From positions 1 through 62,470 of the forward strand of contig CALADQ010000025.1 of assembly GCA_937890765.1 (NCBI GenBank): a stretch of DNA of 62,470 nt, read 5' to 3'. A program made the position numbers and the translations under genes. Below, in pieces: positions 1-7,975 of this stretch; within the stretch, counting starts at the first letter, position 1; each line of letters starts with the position of its first letter. Source of the stretch: an uncultured Candidatus Neoarthromitus sp. GTDB taxonomy: Bacteria > Bacillota > Clostridia > Clostridiales > Clostridiaceae. The notes under the pieces were generated by a model. The model was given only the letters and a program-made list of their open reading frames with translations. It was not told where the DNA came from and did no database searches.

Positions 1-2407
1 AATTCAATATAAAATCTAACTTCTCTACTATTATTCCCGCTCTATAAACTCCTTGAAATAAACTTTTAAGTTTGTCTTCTTCATCTTTAATAACCAAAGT
101 TTTAGTTTTCTTTTCCTTGCCCGGTGTTAATTCTAAAGTGTATCCTGGATTAGATTTAATTTCCAGGCTAAAATCAATTGCTTTATCTAAATCATTTAAC
201 ATTATTTTATTCAGTTCTACCGTGTCAACAAAATTTTGTTTACAGTCTGATATAAAACTAACAACATCACTATTTTTTGATTTTTCTAAAGAAATCTTTC
301 CTTCAAGATTTTCAAATTTCAATTTAACATCTAATGAATTTGATTCTTCTTTTTTCTTCTTATGTTTAACTTCAGTGTCAGATTCAGTCTTAGGTTCAAC
401 CAAAAATTCAGATATATTAACCGCTTGTACTTTTGGCAATGCGTAAAATCCACTTGAAATATTTTCTCCATTATATTTAAATTCCCAATTTTGGTTTTCT
501 GCAATTGGCTTGTCTAATTCCACATCAAAAATTATATCTTTATTTTGCTCTCCTGTTTTTCCTATAAAATTTGATGGAGTTGATACTCCAAATGATTTTC
601 CACCAAAAATAAATGATAGTTTACTTAAATCTGATTCTTCTCCAAACATTTTTGTTATGTCTTGAAATTTAACCTTGAATTTACTCATTGAATGTAAAAC
701 TATCTTAGGATTAACATTGTATCCATCTATTTTATCCAATGGGAAAATTATCGTTGTCTTAACGACTGTTGGTATATCACTAGAAGTTATATATTTAAGT
801 TTACTATTAGTTTCTCTTAAAGTAGTACTTAAAGCATTTGATACAGTTTGAATGCTTGACATATCTTTTGAATCATCAGAAGTAAATTGGACAACTAAAG
901 AATTATATCCTTGAGTGAAATCTTCATCATACAAGTTTATTTTAACAGAAGAATTAAGCCAATTAGAATTAAATTTAGGTAATAAAGATACTGGTGTAGT
1001 AGTAGCTCCCGTTTTCGATTTTGCTTCTGATGTTTTAGTAAATATTATATTTTTATTGTCCTTAGACGAGTGAATCTCTATATCTTTCATTGAGTCAAAA
1101 TATAATTTAGGTTCATATTTCCCAACTTTAAAATAATAATCACCAATTAATCCAGTTGGACCACTGAAATTTGCTGTCTCTGCACTCATGCTATAACTTA
1201 CTAATTGAGAAGTGTAAACAAAATGACTAGATGTACTAACAAGTGTAGGATTTGTATTAGTAGATGTATTTCTCGAATTGTCTGTATAACTTATTGAAAC
1301 ATCGAAGCTACTACTACCACTTGAAAAATTTATTTTCAATTCTGCTCCACCTAATGCTGTTGAGCCACCTGAATTACTACCATAAGTTTGGTCAAATTGA
1401 ACAACGCTACAACTTCCTAATTTTATATCCGTAATAACACTTGAGTGTAATCCCTGGGATGTTGTTAATGAAATACTATTAACTTCAGTTGTAGTCAAAG
1501 AAAAAACAGAACTTATGCTACTTTTTATGTTAGTTTCAAAATCCTTTGTATTACTTATATAAAAACTTCCACTCTCTACACTGGGTTCACTTTCTAACAA
1601 CAAAATATCTGAACTCACTTCATAATGTCCAAAATATTTTGCAGTTAATTTTATTTTAGTTTTATGTTTTAATCTTCCATACTCAATTAAATCCAACAAT
1701 TTAATTTCAATATCTTTAGTTGTCTTTTCACCATTTTTACCTTTAACATCTTCTTCTACACAAATAACATTTTTTTCTTTGGTTTGTTTATCTATTAAAT
1801 TAATTCGTTTGTTTCCATACGAAATTATGAACTCATCTAAACAATCAAATTTAAGATGTCTGCAACCATCAGAAACACAAATATCTTTTATCTTTAACAT
1901 CCCTGCCGTAACTTCTAAACTCTTATAAGAAATATAATCACTTGGAAATCTTTTAAAACTCACAACATAATCTTCATAATAATTTGAATTTTTTTCGTGT
2001 TTCTTTTTGATTCTAATAATTCCAGTATATATTCCTGGTCTTTTAAAAGATTTATCTAAAGTAAGCGTTCCTTTTTCTTTGTCCCACTTTCCTTTTCCCC
2101 ATTGAAGTTCTGGTGATTTTGTTTCATCGCTTGTCATTGATATTTGCATCTCAGCTTTACTTTGAATTTCTGCAAATTTAGATTCACATCGTTCTATGAA
2201 AGGTTCATATTTAAAAGTACTTCCCATTAATTCTGCTATCTCTATATTTGGATAATCTAAATTTTCAAATGTTAATTGAGGCTTGTTTTCCTCAACTAAA
2301 TTCACATTCACATTTAAAAACTTTATATCTCTTCTGAGCAGTTCATCTTGAATGTTTAATTTTACATTTTTATTCTTTATATTTTTAACTGGATAATTGT
2401 TATCCAT
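1..2407 (-). CDS. Large beta-rich protein of unknown function, C-terminus beyond window
   Basis: An uninterrupted minus-strand reading frame starts at ATG 2407 and is still open at base 1 (802 complete codons), so the protein is at least 802 residues long. I recognise no domain. The start is supported by AAGGAG about 12 bases upstream. The N-terminus (MDNNYPVKNIKNK) has no signal peptide and there is no obvious membrane segment. Residues 1-300 are charged and mixed; about 300-470 are very rich in Ser, Thr, Gly and Asn with alternating hydrophobic residues, suggesting beta strands; a Lys-rich patch (KHKKKKEE) lies near residue 700. It could be a surface, spore-coat or appendage-like structural protein, but this is a guess. 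It is followed upstream by decayed genes, suggesting an accessory locus. Confidence 0.75.
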   Translation of the reverse strand, partial: MDNNYPVKNIKNKNVKLNIQDELLRRDIKFLNVNVNLVEENKPQLTFENLDYPNIEIAELMGSTFKYEPFIERCESKFAEIQSKAEMQISMTSDETKSPELQWGKGKWDKEKGTLTLDKSFKRPGIYTGIIRIKKKHEKNSNYYEDYVVSFKRFPSDYISYKSLEVTAGMLKIKDICVSDGCRHLKFDCLDEFIISYGNKRINLIDKQTKEKNVICVEEDVKGKNGEKTTKDIEIKLLDLIEYGRLKHKTKIKLTAKYFGHYEVSSDILLLESEPSVESGSFYISNTKDFETNIKSSISSVFSLTTTEVNSISLTTSQGLHSSVITDIKLGSCSVVQFDQTYGSNSGGSTALGGAELKINFSSGSSSFDVSISYTDNSRNTSTNTNPTLVSTSSHFVYTSQLVSYSMSAETANFSGPTGLIGDYYFKVGKYEPKLYFDSMKDIEIHSSKDNKNIIFTKTSEAKSKTGATTTPVSLLPKFNSNWLNSSVKINLYDEDFTQGYNSLVVQFTSDDSKDMSSIQTVSNALSTTLRETNSKLKYITSSDIPTVVKTTIIFPLDKIDGYNVNPKIVLHSMSKFKVKFQDITKMFGEESDLSKLSFIFGGKSFGVSTPSNFIGKTGEQNKDIIFDVELDKPIAENQNWEFKYNGENISSGFYALPKVQAVNISEFLVEPKTESDTEVKHKKKKEESNSLDVKLKFENLEGKISLEKSKNSDVVSFISDCKQNFVDTVELNKIMLNDLDKAIDFSLEIKSNPGYTLELTPGKEKKTKTLVIKDEEDKLKSLFQGVYRAGIIVEKLDFILN

Positions 2408-2497
2408 ATAATGATTCCGCTCCTTATAAATTATTAAATCTATAATGTGTATTCAACATATATTAATTCAATTACAAGAAGAGCCCTAATAAAACAC

Positions 2498-2530
2498 AAA
2501 AAGACAATAGATATTTTCTATTGTCTTTTT
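2498..2530 (-). terminator. Hairpin terminator
   Basis: Perfect 14-bp stem (2498-2511 with 2517-2530) with a 5-base loop. On the minus strand it is followed by TTTTTGTGTTTT, so it suits the broken Rpn-type gene whose stop codon it overlaps. It also isolates the promoter of the large gene at 2407. Confidence 0.7.
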
Positions 2531-2860
2531 TATAAAGTCTTCCCATTTAAGTATTCCTTAGCTTTCTCTTCTGTTAAATTAAAATCCTTGATAAGTTTCA
2601 TCATTATTTTATCTTCTTAAAATCCAAATTCTCTACACAACTTTATTGTAGCATTTACCTCTCCTATTTCTATTCCTTCTTTTCTTCCTCTTTGCTCTCC
2701 TACTTCCTATTATCTCACATTCAATTGCCTTAATTATAAATTCACTCATAGTGATTTCTTTTTTTCACATATTTCCATGAATTTATTTTTGAGCCCCTTA
2801 TTTATTCTAACCCTTGTATAACATTCTTTCGTAATTTCTGTTAACACAAAAAGCACTTCT
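2530..2860 (-). pseudogene. Decayed Rpn / PD-(D/E)XK nuclease-transposase family gene, C-terminal part
   Basis: Reading the minus strand in more than one frame gives pieces typical of the C-terminus of Rpn-family (PD-(D/E)XK nuclease, transposase_31-like) proteins: NKFMEICEKKKS, then MSEFIIKAIE, then RGRKEGIEIGEVNATIKLC followed by a stop, then IMMKLIKDFNLTEEKAKEYL and the natural stop at 2530. The RGR-EG-I-G linker and the final LTEEKAKEYL helix are characteristic of the family. At least one in-frame stop and one or two frame changes break it, and the nuclease core is missing. Rpn proteins promote RecA-independent recombination and are often duplicated and decayed in host-associated Clostridia. 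It is not expected to be functional. Confidence 0.6.
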
Positions 2861-2935
2861 TATTTTTATTAATTGATACATTTAAATCTATCACAATTTA
2901 TAGTAAAAAAATTGTTGCTTATGTGTTACTCATAT

Positions 2936-2965
2936 AAAAAAGAGAAGGAGATATTCTTCTTCTCT
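2936..2965. terminator. Hairpin, possible terminator
   Basis: AGAGAAGGAG pairs with CTTCTTCTCT around a 5-base loop. The run of A before it would give a U-tract on the minus strand. It separates the Rpn remnant from the + strand fragment that follows. Confidence 0.4.
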
Positions 2966-3069
2966 ATGTACACGCTAAAAACTATTTATTAACATAAATA
3001 TTGTTATACCAATAATATTTGTTAATTGATAGTCTTGTTATGTAAATATTACCAAAATAAAATCTATAT

Positions 3070-3370
3070 ATAGTTTAAATTTGTTGATGTATTAGGAGCT
3101 ACTGGAACAATAGGTGGAGTTGCTGCACTAAAAATAAAACATCCTCTACTTGGAATAGTTAGTACGATTATAGATGCTATTTCTTAGGTTGCTAATCTTT
3201 CATATGCAACATTATATATAGAATATTATATAGCACTTGCAAATAATGATTCAACATATGTAAGGCAAACAGAATATTTTTATAATTATAATAACTACAC
3301 ATCATTAGTTAAAACTAGAATTTTCTATTTTTATTCATCTATACCATATAATGAAAGGAAAGGAAATAAA
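3070..3370 (+). pseudogene. Broken + strand gene of unknown function
   Basis: One plus-strand frame reads as a plausible protein without a start codon: FVDVLGATGTIGGVAALK, then IKHPLLGIVSTIIDAIS, an in-frame TAG near 3185, and then VANLSYATLYIEYYIALANN and on to a region ending FYFYSSIP. The Gly-rich hydrophobic opening followed by a Tyr-rich tail resembles the C-terminal part of a small secreted or membrane-active protein, but I cannot assign a family. The end of the frame merges with the ribosome site of the 48-residue peptide at 3375. Lack of a start and the internal stop argue that it is a remnant. Confidence 0.4.
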
Positions 3371-3374
3371 TTAA

Positions 3375-3521
3375 ATGAACGAAACAATAAGAGCAATTTT
3401 ACCAATAATAGCAATGTTTTTAGGTTTATTTTCTATAATTAGATTTTATGCAAAAAGAATAGAAAACAAGATAGATAAAATAAACAACAAAATAGATAAA
3501 ATAATAAAAGAAAAAAAATAG
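3375..3521 (+). CDS. 48-residue single-pass membrane peptide
   Basis: ATG at 3375 is preceded by AAAGGAAAGGAA, a good ribosome site. The product has an N-terminal hydrophobic helix (about residues 5-24) followed by a very basic, Asn/Lys/Ile-rich amphipathic tail (ENKIDKINNKIDKIIKEKK) in which the unit NKIDKI recurs. The layout resembles small holin-like or bacteriocin-associated peptides (BhlA/UviB type), but similarity is architectural only. The stop codon runs into the left arm of a 12-bp perfect hairpin. It probably belonged with the broken gene just upstream. Confidence 0.5.
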   Translation: MNETIRAILPIIAMFLGLFSIIRFYAKRIENKIDKINNKIDKIIKEKK

Positions 3522-3551
3522 AACTAGAGTATATAAATTTACTCTAGTTCT
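3520..3551. terminator. Bidirectional hairpin shared by two convergent small ORFs
   Basis: Perfect 12-bp stem (3520-3531 with 3540-3551), loop of 8. The 48-residue ORF ends at its left edge and the 58-residue ORF ends inside its loop. The strongest U-tract is on the minus strand (rc of the A-rich codons before 3519). Confidence 0.65.
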
Positions 3552-3715
3552 ATTTCATTGATTAATTTATTATTTATTTGTTTCTTCTCATTATCAGTTA
3601 ATTCAAAGTATTTTATGTTTTTATATTCTTTACTAAACCAATTATAATAAAGCTTATAAACATACTCTATATTATTTTGTTTTTTATAAATATCTAATTC
3701 CTCTTGCTTAAACAT
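3539..3715 (-). CDS. 58-residue hypothetical protein, possibly a truncated gene
   Basis: A minus-strand ORF from ATG 3715 to TAA 3539 encodes a charged, Tyr- and Lys-rich peptide (MFKQEELDIYKKQNN at the start, ending LINEIELE). The frame stays open for eight codons upstream of the ATG (LFKDAHK) before a TGA, and there is no strong ribosome site, so it may be the tail of a longer gene that has been cut off. I do not recognise it. No signal peptide or membrane helix. Confidence 0.3.
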   Translation of the reverse strand: MFKQEELDIYKKQNNIEYVYKLYYNWFSKEYKNIKYFELTDNEKKQINNKLINEIELE

Positions 3716-3745
3716 TTTATGTGCATCTTTAAATAATCACTATCT

Positions 3746-4475
3746 TTATTCGTGTCCAGTTATGTCACGACAGATACCATTAGGATCGATCACCTCAGAG
3801 AATTTAATATTAACATAAATCCGCAGTCTATGTTTCTGGAATACGATATCTACAAAATTTGTATCCAACTTATAAGCAACATACAGCTTTTTGAATTCAA
3901 GTTTCACATTAGGAGAGAGATTCTGGATTCGACGATCCAGAACTTCAAATAGAGTCTTTGTGAAAACATTCGCATCATAAGTTTCAAGACTGTAGCATTC
4001 TGCTGATTTCTCAACAATCTTATAAGGAACTAGCTCATCAGAAGTTATATCTGAAAAAGCCCAAATCCTCTTGGCCTTATCCGACAGCAATAAGGCACGC
4101 TCTTTTATTCTTTGCCCATTCCATTCCGTGAATTTAACAATATACGCATTCAAACGGAGCGCACTTTCCTTAAATCCTCCATCCATATCTATCTTGTCCA
4201 TAAATGGACAATCACTCATTTCAGAATTGTATGCTATAAGTGTCAAGTTTCACATAGTGTGAAGGTAAGTCTTTTGCACCTCACGCCGGTTCGTTCCAAG
4301 CATCTGCTGCCATTCAGAGCTTAATCTGCTGTTCTGAGGCATAATATGCTCAATCGTATAATTCTTAATGATGATCGGAGCCCTGTTACAATATATCTTT
4401 ATCAATTAAAATCTTCCATAGCCAAGTTTACTCTTTGTAGTCGCTCCAAAATTCCAGAAATACGTCACTTTTTCA
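3746..4475 (-). pseudogene. Degraded GmrSD-type restriction endonuclease (DUF1524 HNH plus C-terminal domain)
   Basis: The minus strand encodes the C-terminal half of a GmrSD/DUF262-DUF1524 restriction protein. The HNH-like core reads KNYTIEHIMPQNSRLSSEW and LGTNRREVQKTYLHTM, then a TGA near 4251 where the family has Gly (the M-G-N-L-T-L position), then NLTLIAYNSEMSDCPFMDK and a 140-residue tail resembling the DUF5655 domain that often ends these proteins. Upstream of about 4390 only scraps remain; the DUF262 ParB-like NTPase half is missing. Intact family members form modification-dependent (type IV-like) restriction enzymes acting on modified phage DNA. The segment is visibly richer in G/C than its neighbours, consistent with transfer followed by decay. 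Confidence 0.75.
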
Positions 4476-4479
4476 CGCA

Positions 4480-5832
4480 TCAATAGTCAGCTCGTGACAT
4501 CAATACTACTGTCTCCACATGGTGAGTGTTTGGAAACATATCAACACACTCAATAGTTTTTATAAAATATTCGTTTCTTAAAAATATTTTCAAATCTTCA
4601 ATTAACGTTTTAGGATTGCACGAAACATAAATTATATTTTTTGGATTAAAACTACATATATCTTCAACACCTTTTCTTGTTATACCAGCTCGTGGAGGAT
4701 CTACAATTATAAAATCTATTTTCTCTTTTATGTCACGCACGACCTTCGTAACATCTCCAACTATAAATTCACAATCGAGATTATTAAGTTTAGCATTTTC
4801 CTTTGCCATTTTCACAGCGTCCTCTACTATCTCAATTCCAATAACTTTTCCTGAATTTTCTTGACTTATAACTTGTCCTATTGTGCCTATCCCAGAATAT
4901 AAATCCAAAATTACACCATCAACATTTTTGATTTTGTCTTTGACTTTTTGATAAAGAATTTTCATTCCGTCAGTGTTAGTTTGAAAAAATGAAAACAAAT
5001 TTATTTTAAATTTAAGTCCAAATAATTCTTCCTCTATTGTATCTTTTCCATAAAGTATTTCAAATTTATTTGTTTGTATGGCGTCACTCAAAAAATCTGA
5101 AACAACGTGAAGAATACTTGTGATTTTTTTATTCAAAGATAATTTCAAAAGCAAATCAACAAAATCATTTGAGTTTATTTCGTTTTGGCTTGATGTAACG
5201 AGACAAACCATTATTTCATTTTTTCCTTCACGCAAAATTAAATTTCGCAAAAACCCAACGTGATTTTTCAAATTATACGGAACGGCATTTTCATTTCTAA
5301 AATATTCGATGGTTGCTTTCATTATTTTTTTAAAATCTTCATTGACCAAATGACAATCATAAGTTGGAACAACTCCAAATGGATTTCCTTTTTTGTGAAG
5401 ACCTAATTCCAATTGTCCACCTTTAATTTCATCACCAAACGAAAATTCCATTTTGTTTCTGTAAGAAAATTGATTTGGTGATTTTGCAATTCCCAAAAAT
5501 TTTTCATAACATATTCCTTCATCATTAAGAAGTTTTAAAATTGCCTTTTCTTTATACTCAATCTGCTTTTCGTAATCCAAATTTAAATATGTACATCCTC
5601 CACATTGGCCAAACTTTTCACAAATTGGTTTAATGTTTGATGGTGAAGGCTCAATAATCTCTTCAAGCTTACAAATTTTTTTGCCGCCTTTATTTTTTAA
5701 AAATTTAACTCTAACTTTATCTTGAGGAACACACCCTTTAACAAAATATTTTTCTCCATCAACTTCTCCAAAACACTCTCCACTAAAATTTATATCTGTC
5801 AAAATTATTTCTAAAATTTCTCCCTTTTTCAA
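4480..5832 (-). CDS. rlmD: 23S rRNA (uracil-5-)-methyltransferase, RumA/RlmD family
   Basis: A 450-residue protein of the TrmA/RumA family that methylates C5 of uracil in 23S rRNA (Gram-positive members include RlmCD). An N-terminal TRAM RNA-binding domain covers about residues 1-58. Cysteines in the pattern C-x5-C-x2-C (CEKFGQCGGC, around residue 72) plus a later Cys (YDCHLV) form the iron-sulfur site. The SAM-binding strand is GVILDLYSGIGTIG, followed by DFIIVDPPRAG, the catalytic cysteine in YVSCNPKTL and the general-base Glu in HHVETVVLMS. Length is normal. It begins at ATG 5832 with GGGGA upstream and stands alone, separated from the next gene by a hairpin. Confidence 0.93.
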   Translation of the reverse strand: MKKGEILEIILTDINFSGECFGEVDGEKYFVKGCVPQDKVRVKFLKNKGGKKICKLEEIIEPSPSNIKPICEKFGQCGGCTYLNLDYEKQIEYKEKAILKLLNDEGICYEKFLGIAKSPNQFSYRNKMEFSFGDEIKGGQLELGLHKKGNPFGVVPTYDCHLVNEDFKKIMKATIEYFRNENAVPYNLKNHVGFLRNLILREGKNEIMVCLVTSSQNEINSNDFVDLLLKLSLNKKITSILHVVSDFLSDAIQTNKFEILYGKDTIEEELFGLKFKINLFSFFQTNTDGMKILYQKVKDKIKNVDGVILDLYSGIGTIGQVISQENSGKVIGIEIVEDAVKMAKENAKLNNLDCEFIVGDVTKVVRDIKEKIDFIIVDPPRAGITRKGVEDICSFNPKNIIYVSCNPKTLIEDLKIFLRNEYFIKTIECVDMFPNTHHVETVVLMSRADY

Positions 5833-5852
5833 ACCAAAATCTCCCCATGAAA

Positions 5853-5880
5853 AAAATGATATAGAAAACTATACCATTTT
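5853..5880 (-). terminator. Terminator of the degenerate alcohol-dehydrogenase-like gene
   Basis: AAAATGATATAG pairs with CTATACCATTTT (one wobble) around a 4-base loop just past the stop codon at 5881; followed by a T-rich stretch on the minus strand. Confidence 0.6.
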
Positions 5881-7047
5881 TTAATCAAAATTTATACCGT
5901 TCAAATAATAATCGAACATTTTATTGTTTAAAATTTCTCCAAAGTTAAGAGACTTATATTTTTCAATCATACCATACCTAAACAAAAAATTAAGAGAAAC
6001 TTTCTTAAGCTTTTCAAACATTTCAGTATTAATATTGTAAAATCTCAAATTCTTTTTTGCCCCATACTTTCTCTTTTGATCTTTTATAAAATCTCCATAC
6101 GAACTTTCCATTCCAGGAAAATTAAAATAATATTTCACTGATTCGTTGTACTTATTGTTCATAGCTTCTCTACACAAAAATTCTATTCCCAATGAGTCAA
6201 CCGTGTTTCTCGGTATGTAAAAAACACTTTCAATTAAAATTCCATATAAATATAAAATTCCATATCCAACTTTGTCAAGTATGCTTGAAGTTTTAATACT
6301 GCATTTAAGAATTTTTTCTCGAAAAAGCAAACTTCCACCAAACTTTTCTCCATTTTCCAAAAGAGAATTAAGCTCACTCAAAATTGACCTACATATTTCT
6401 TTAGTTTCGTTTCCAACGTTGTCGCTTAAAATAATATCAACTAAATTTGAAATTATGGAAAATCCATAATACATTACATACTCTAAAGGCGATGATTTTG
6501 AAAGATTTGCATCCAAAACAATTTTATCAATTTTAACCATTTCATCTTCAAAAATTGTAACTTGTGAAAATTTATCATCTATTATTCTAAAAAATCTATG
6601 CGATTCACTTCCTCCACCAGTTGTTGGTATGAAAATTGTTTCTTTAAGTTTCTCATACACCAAAAACTTTTTATTTGCCTCAAGCTCAATTAATTTTGTT
6701 ATGTTGCTATTATTGTAAAAAACATTTATAGCTTTAAGCAACTCCGCCAAAAAATCTTCTCCAATTGCAATAACCGTATCAACATTATTTTCTTCCATAA
6801 AGTTCACAATAGAGGAAATGTTTTTTATAGTTTGGCTACAATCTAAAACTTTAAAATTATGTATTCTAGTATTTGAAGCCTTAAGTTTTGAAATCAAATC
6901 ATTTATCATTAAATTTTCCATATCAAAATCATAAGTCATAAACATTAAAACCCTATCCGACAAATCTACTTCTCTTAAAAATTCCATGTAACTATTAAAA
7001 ACAATTTGATTTTTCGAATGTGATTTATTCATTATCGTTGTACTCAT
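5881..7047 (-). CDS. Degenerate iron-containing alcohol dehydrogenase superfamily protein
   Basis: A 388-residue protein with the outline of an iron-dependent alcohol dehydrogenase (dehydroquinate synthase-like fold). The N-terminal half has a recognisable nucleotide-binding strand, NVDTVIAIGEDFLAELLKAI, where active enzymes have IGGGSxxDxAK, and FIPTTGGGSESHRFF, where they have IPTTAGTGSE. A DANL follows where family members have DP-L. The C-terminal metal-binding half is poorly conserved: I find no D-x3-H nor the two later His that bind the metal. It is therefore probably inactive as a dehydrogenase and may have a regulatory or new role. Single gene with its own hairpin terminator; function unknown. 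Confidence 0.6.
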   Translation of the reverse strand: MSTTIMNKSHSKNQIVFNSYMEFLREVDLSDRVLMFMTYDFDMENLMINDLISKLKASNTRIHNFKVLDCSQTIKNISSIVNFMEENNVDTVIAIGEDFLAELLKAINVFYNNSNITKLIELEANKKFLVYEKLKETIFIPTTGGGSESHRFFRIIDDKFSQVTIFEDEMVKIDKIVLDANLSKSSPLEYVMYYGFSIISNLVDIILSDNVGNETKEICRSILSELNSLLENGEKFGGSLLFREKILKCSIKTSSILDKVGYGILYLYGILIESVFYIPRNTVDSLGIEFLCREAMNNKYNESVKYYFNFPGMESSYGDFIKDQKRKYGAKKNLRFYNINTEMFEKLKKVSLNFLFRYGMIEKYKSLNFGEILNNKMFDYYLNGINFD

Positions 7048-7120
7048 AAAAAATTCCCCTTATAAAATTTTAACTTAATATTAATGTTTACCATTTATCT
7101 ATAATTTATTAATAAAAAAA

Positions 7121-7147
7121 GCCACCCTATAAAATTTTTAGGATAGC
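7121..7147 (-). terminator. Terminator of the HAD phosphatase gene
   Basis: Nine base pairs, three of them G-U, form between 7121-7129 and 7139-7147 on the minus strand, followed by TTTTTTTATT. Confidence 0.55.
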
Positions 7148-7159
7148 AAAATAATTTTC

Positions 7160-7792
7160 TCATCGTGAAGAAACTATATCAACGAGTTCTATCAAATCTG
7201 AAATATAATAATCAGCATTAACATTTACAAGTTTATCTTTCATGAAGCTGTATAAAACTCCACAAGTTTTAGTTCCTGCATTTCTTCCACTTATGATATC
7301 GTAAATTGAATCACCAATCATTATAGATTCGCTGGGCTTGACATTTAAAAATTTGCACGCATTTAAAATTGGTTCTTCATGTGGCTTATGATTTTTAACA
7401 TCATCACTTCCAATCAACACATCAAAATAATGTGAAATATTAAAACGATTTAATCCTTTAAAAGCTGTCGATTTATTTTTAGATGTTACGACTCCTAATT
7501 TATATCCATCTTCTTTTAGAGTTTTCAAAATCATTTCAACATTATTATAAATAGAAATTCTCTCGTCATGATATTTTAAATTGAAATCTCTGTAAACTTG
7601 TATAGCTTCATCAACGTTATCAAAAAAATTAGAAATAGTAAAAGCTAAAGGTTCACCAAACCATTCAATTATTGTTTCTCTATCTGGCTCAGGTTTACTA
7701 AAAACTTTAAACGTGTGTTTAAATGAATCTATTATCAATTCGTTTGTGTCTATAAGCGTGCCATCTAAATCGAATAATACAGCATTCAACAT
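7160..7792 (-). CDS. HAD-superfamily phosphatase, PpaX/Gph-like
   Basis: A 210-residue haloacid-dehalogenase phosphatase. Motif I is VLFDLDGTLIDTNE right after the start, motif II is GVVTSKNKST, and motif IV is MIGDSIYDIISGRNAG; the helical cap between I and II is the small C1 type. Such proteins act on pyrophosphate (PpaX) or phosphoglycolate (Gph). I chose ATG 7792 because AGAGGAG lies seven bases upstream and it starts the protein at MLNAVLFDL, the usual family start; the frame stays open upstream to 7897 but that 35-residue extension is unlikely to be translated. Divergent from the chemoreceptor gene to its right. The exact substrate cannot be read from the sequence. Confidence 0.85.
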   Translation of the reverse strand: MLNAVLFDLDGTLIDTNELIIDSFKHTFKVFSKPEPDRETIIEWFGEPLAFTISNFFDNVDEAIQVYRDFNLKYHDERISIYNNVEMILKTLKEDGYKLGVVTSKNKSTAFKGLNRFNISHYFDVLIGSDDVKNHKPHEEPILNACKFLNVKPSESIMIGDSIYDIISGRNAGTKTCGVLYSFMKDKLVNVNADYYISDLIELVDIVSSR

Positions 7793-7975
7793 ATGAAACT
7801 CCTCTAAATTCTTATTAATCATATAAATTCTATCACTATGATTCATCAAAAACAATAAAACTTTAAATTTTTTAATACTAAAAAATTTTTTGCACATAAT
7901 AAAACCTAAAGAAGATTTATGTGTTTCACAATAAAATTTATCAGTTGCAGAAATTAACCTAAGGGGGTTGTTATC

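Noticed and set aside
72..446. 124-codon plus-strand ORF at the window start
   Set aside because: It lies opposite the long unbroken minus-strand frame 1-2407 and reads as low-complexity Ser/Phe/Leu-rich antisense of it.
1..4480. A prophage or genomic island
   Set aside because: No integrase, att repeat, tRNA or structural phage gene is visible; only remnants of mobile or defence genes.
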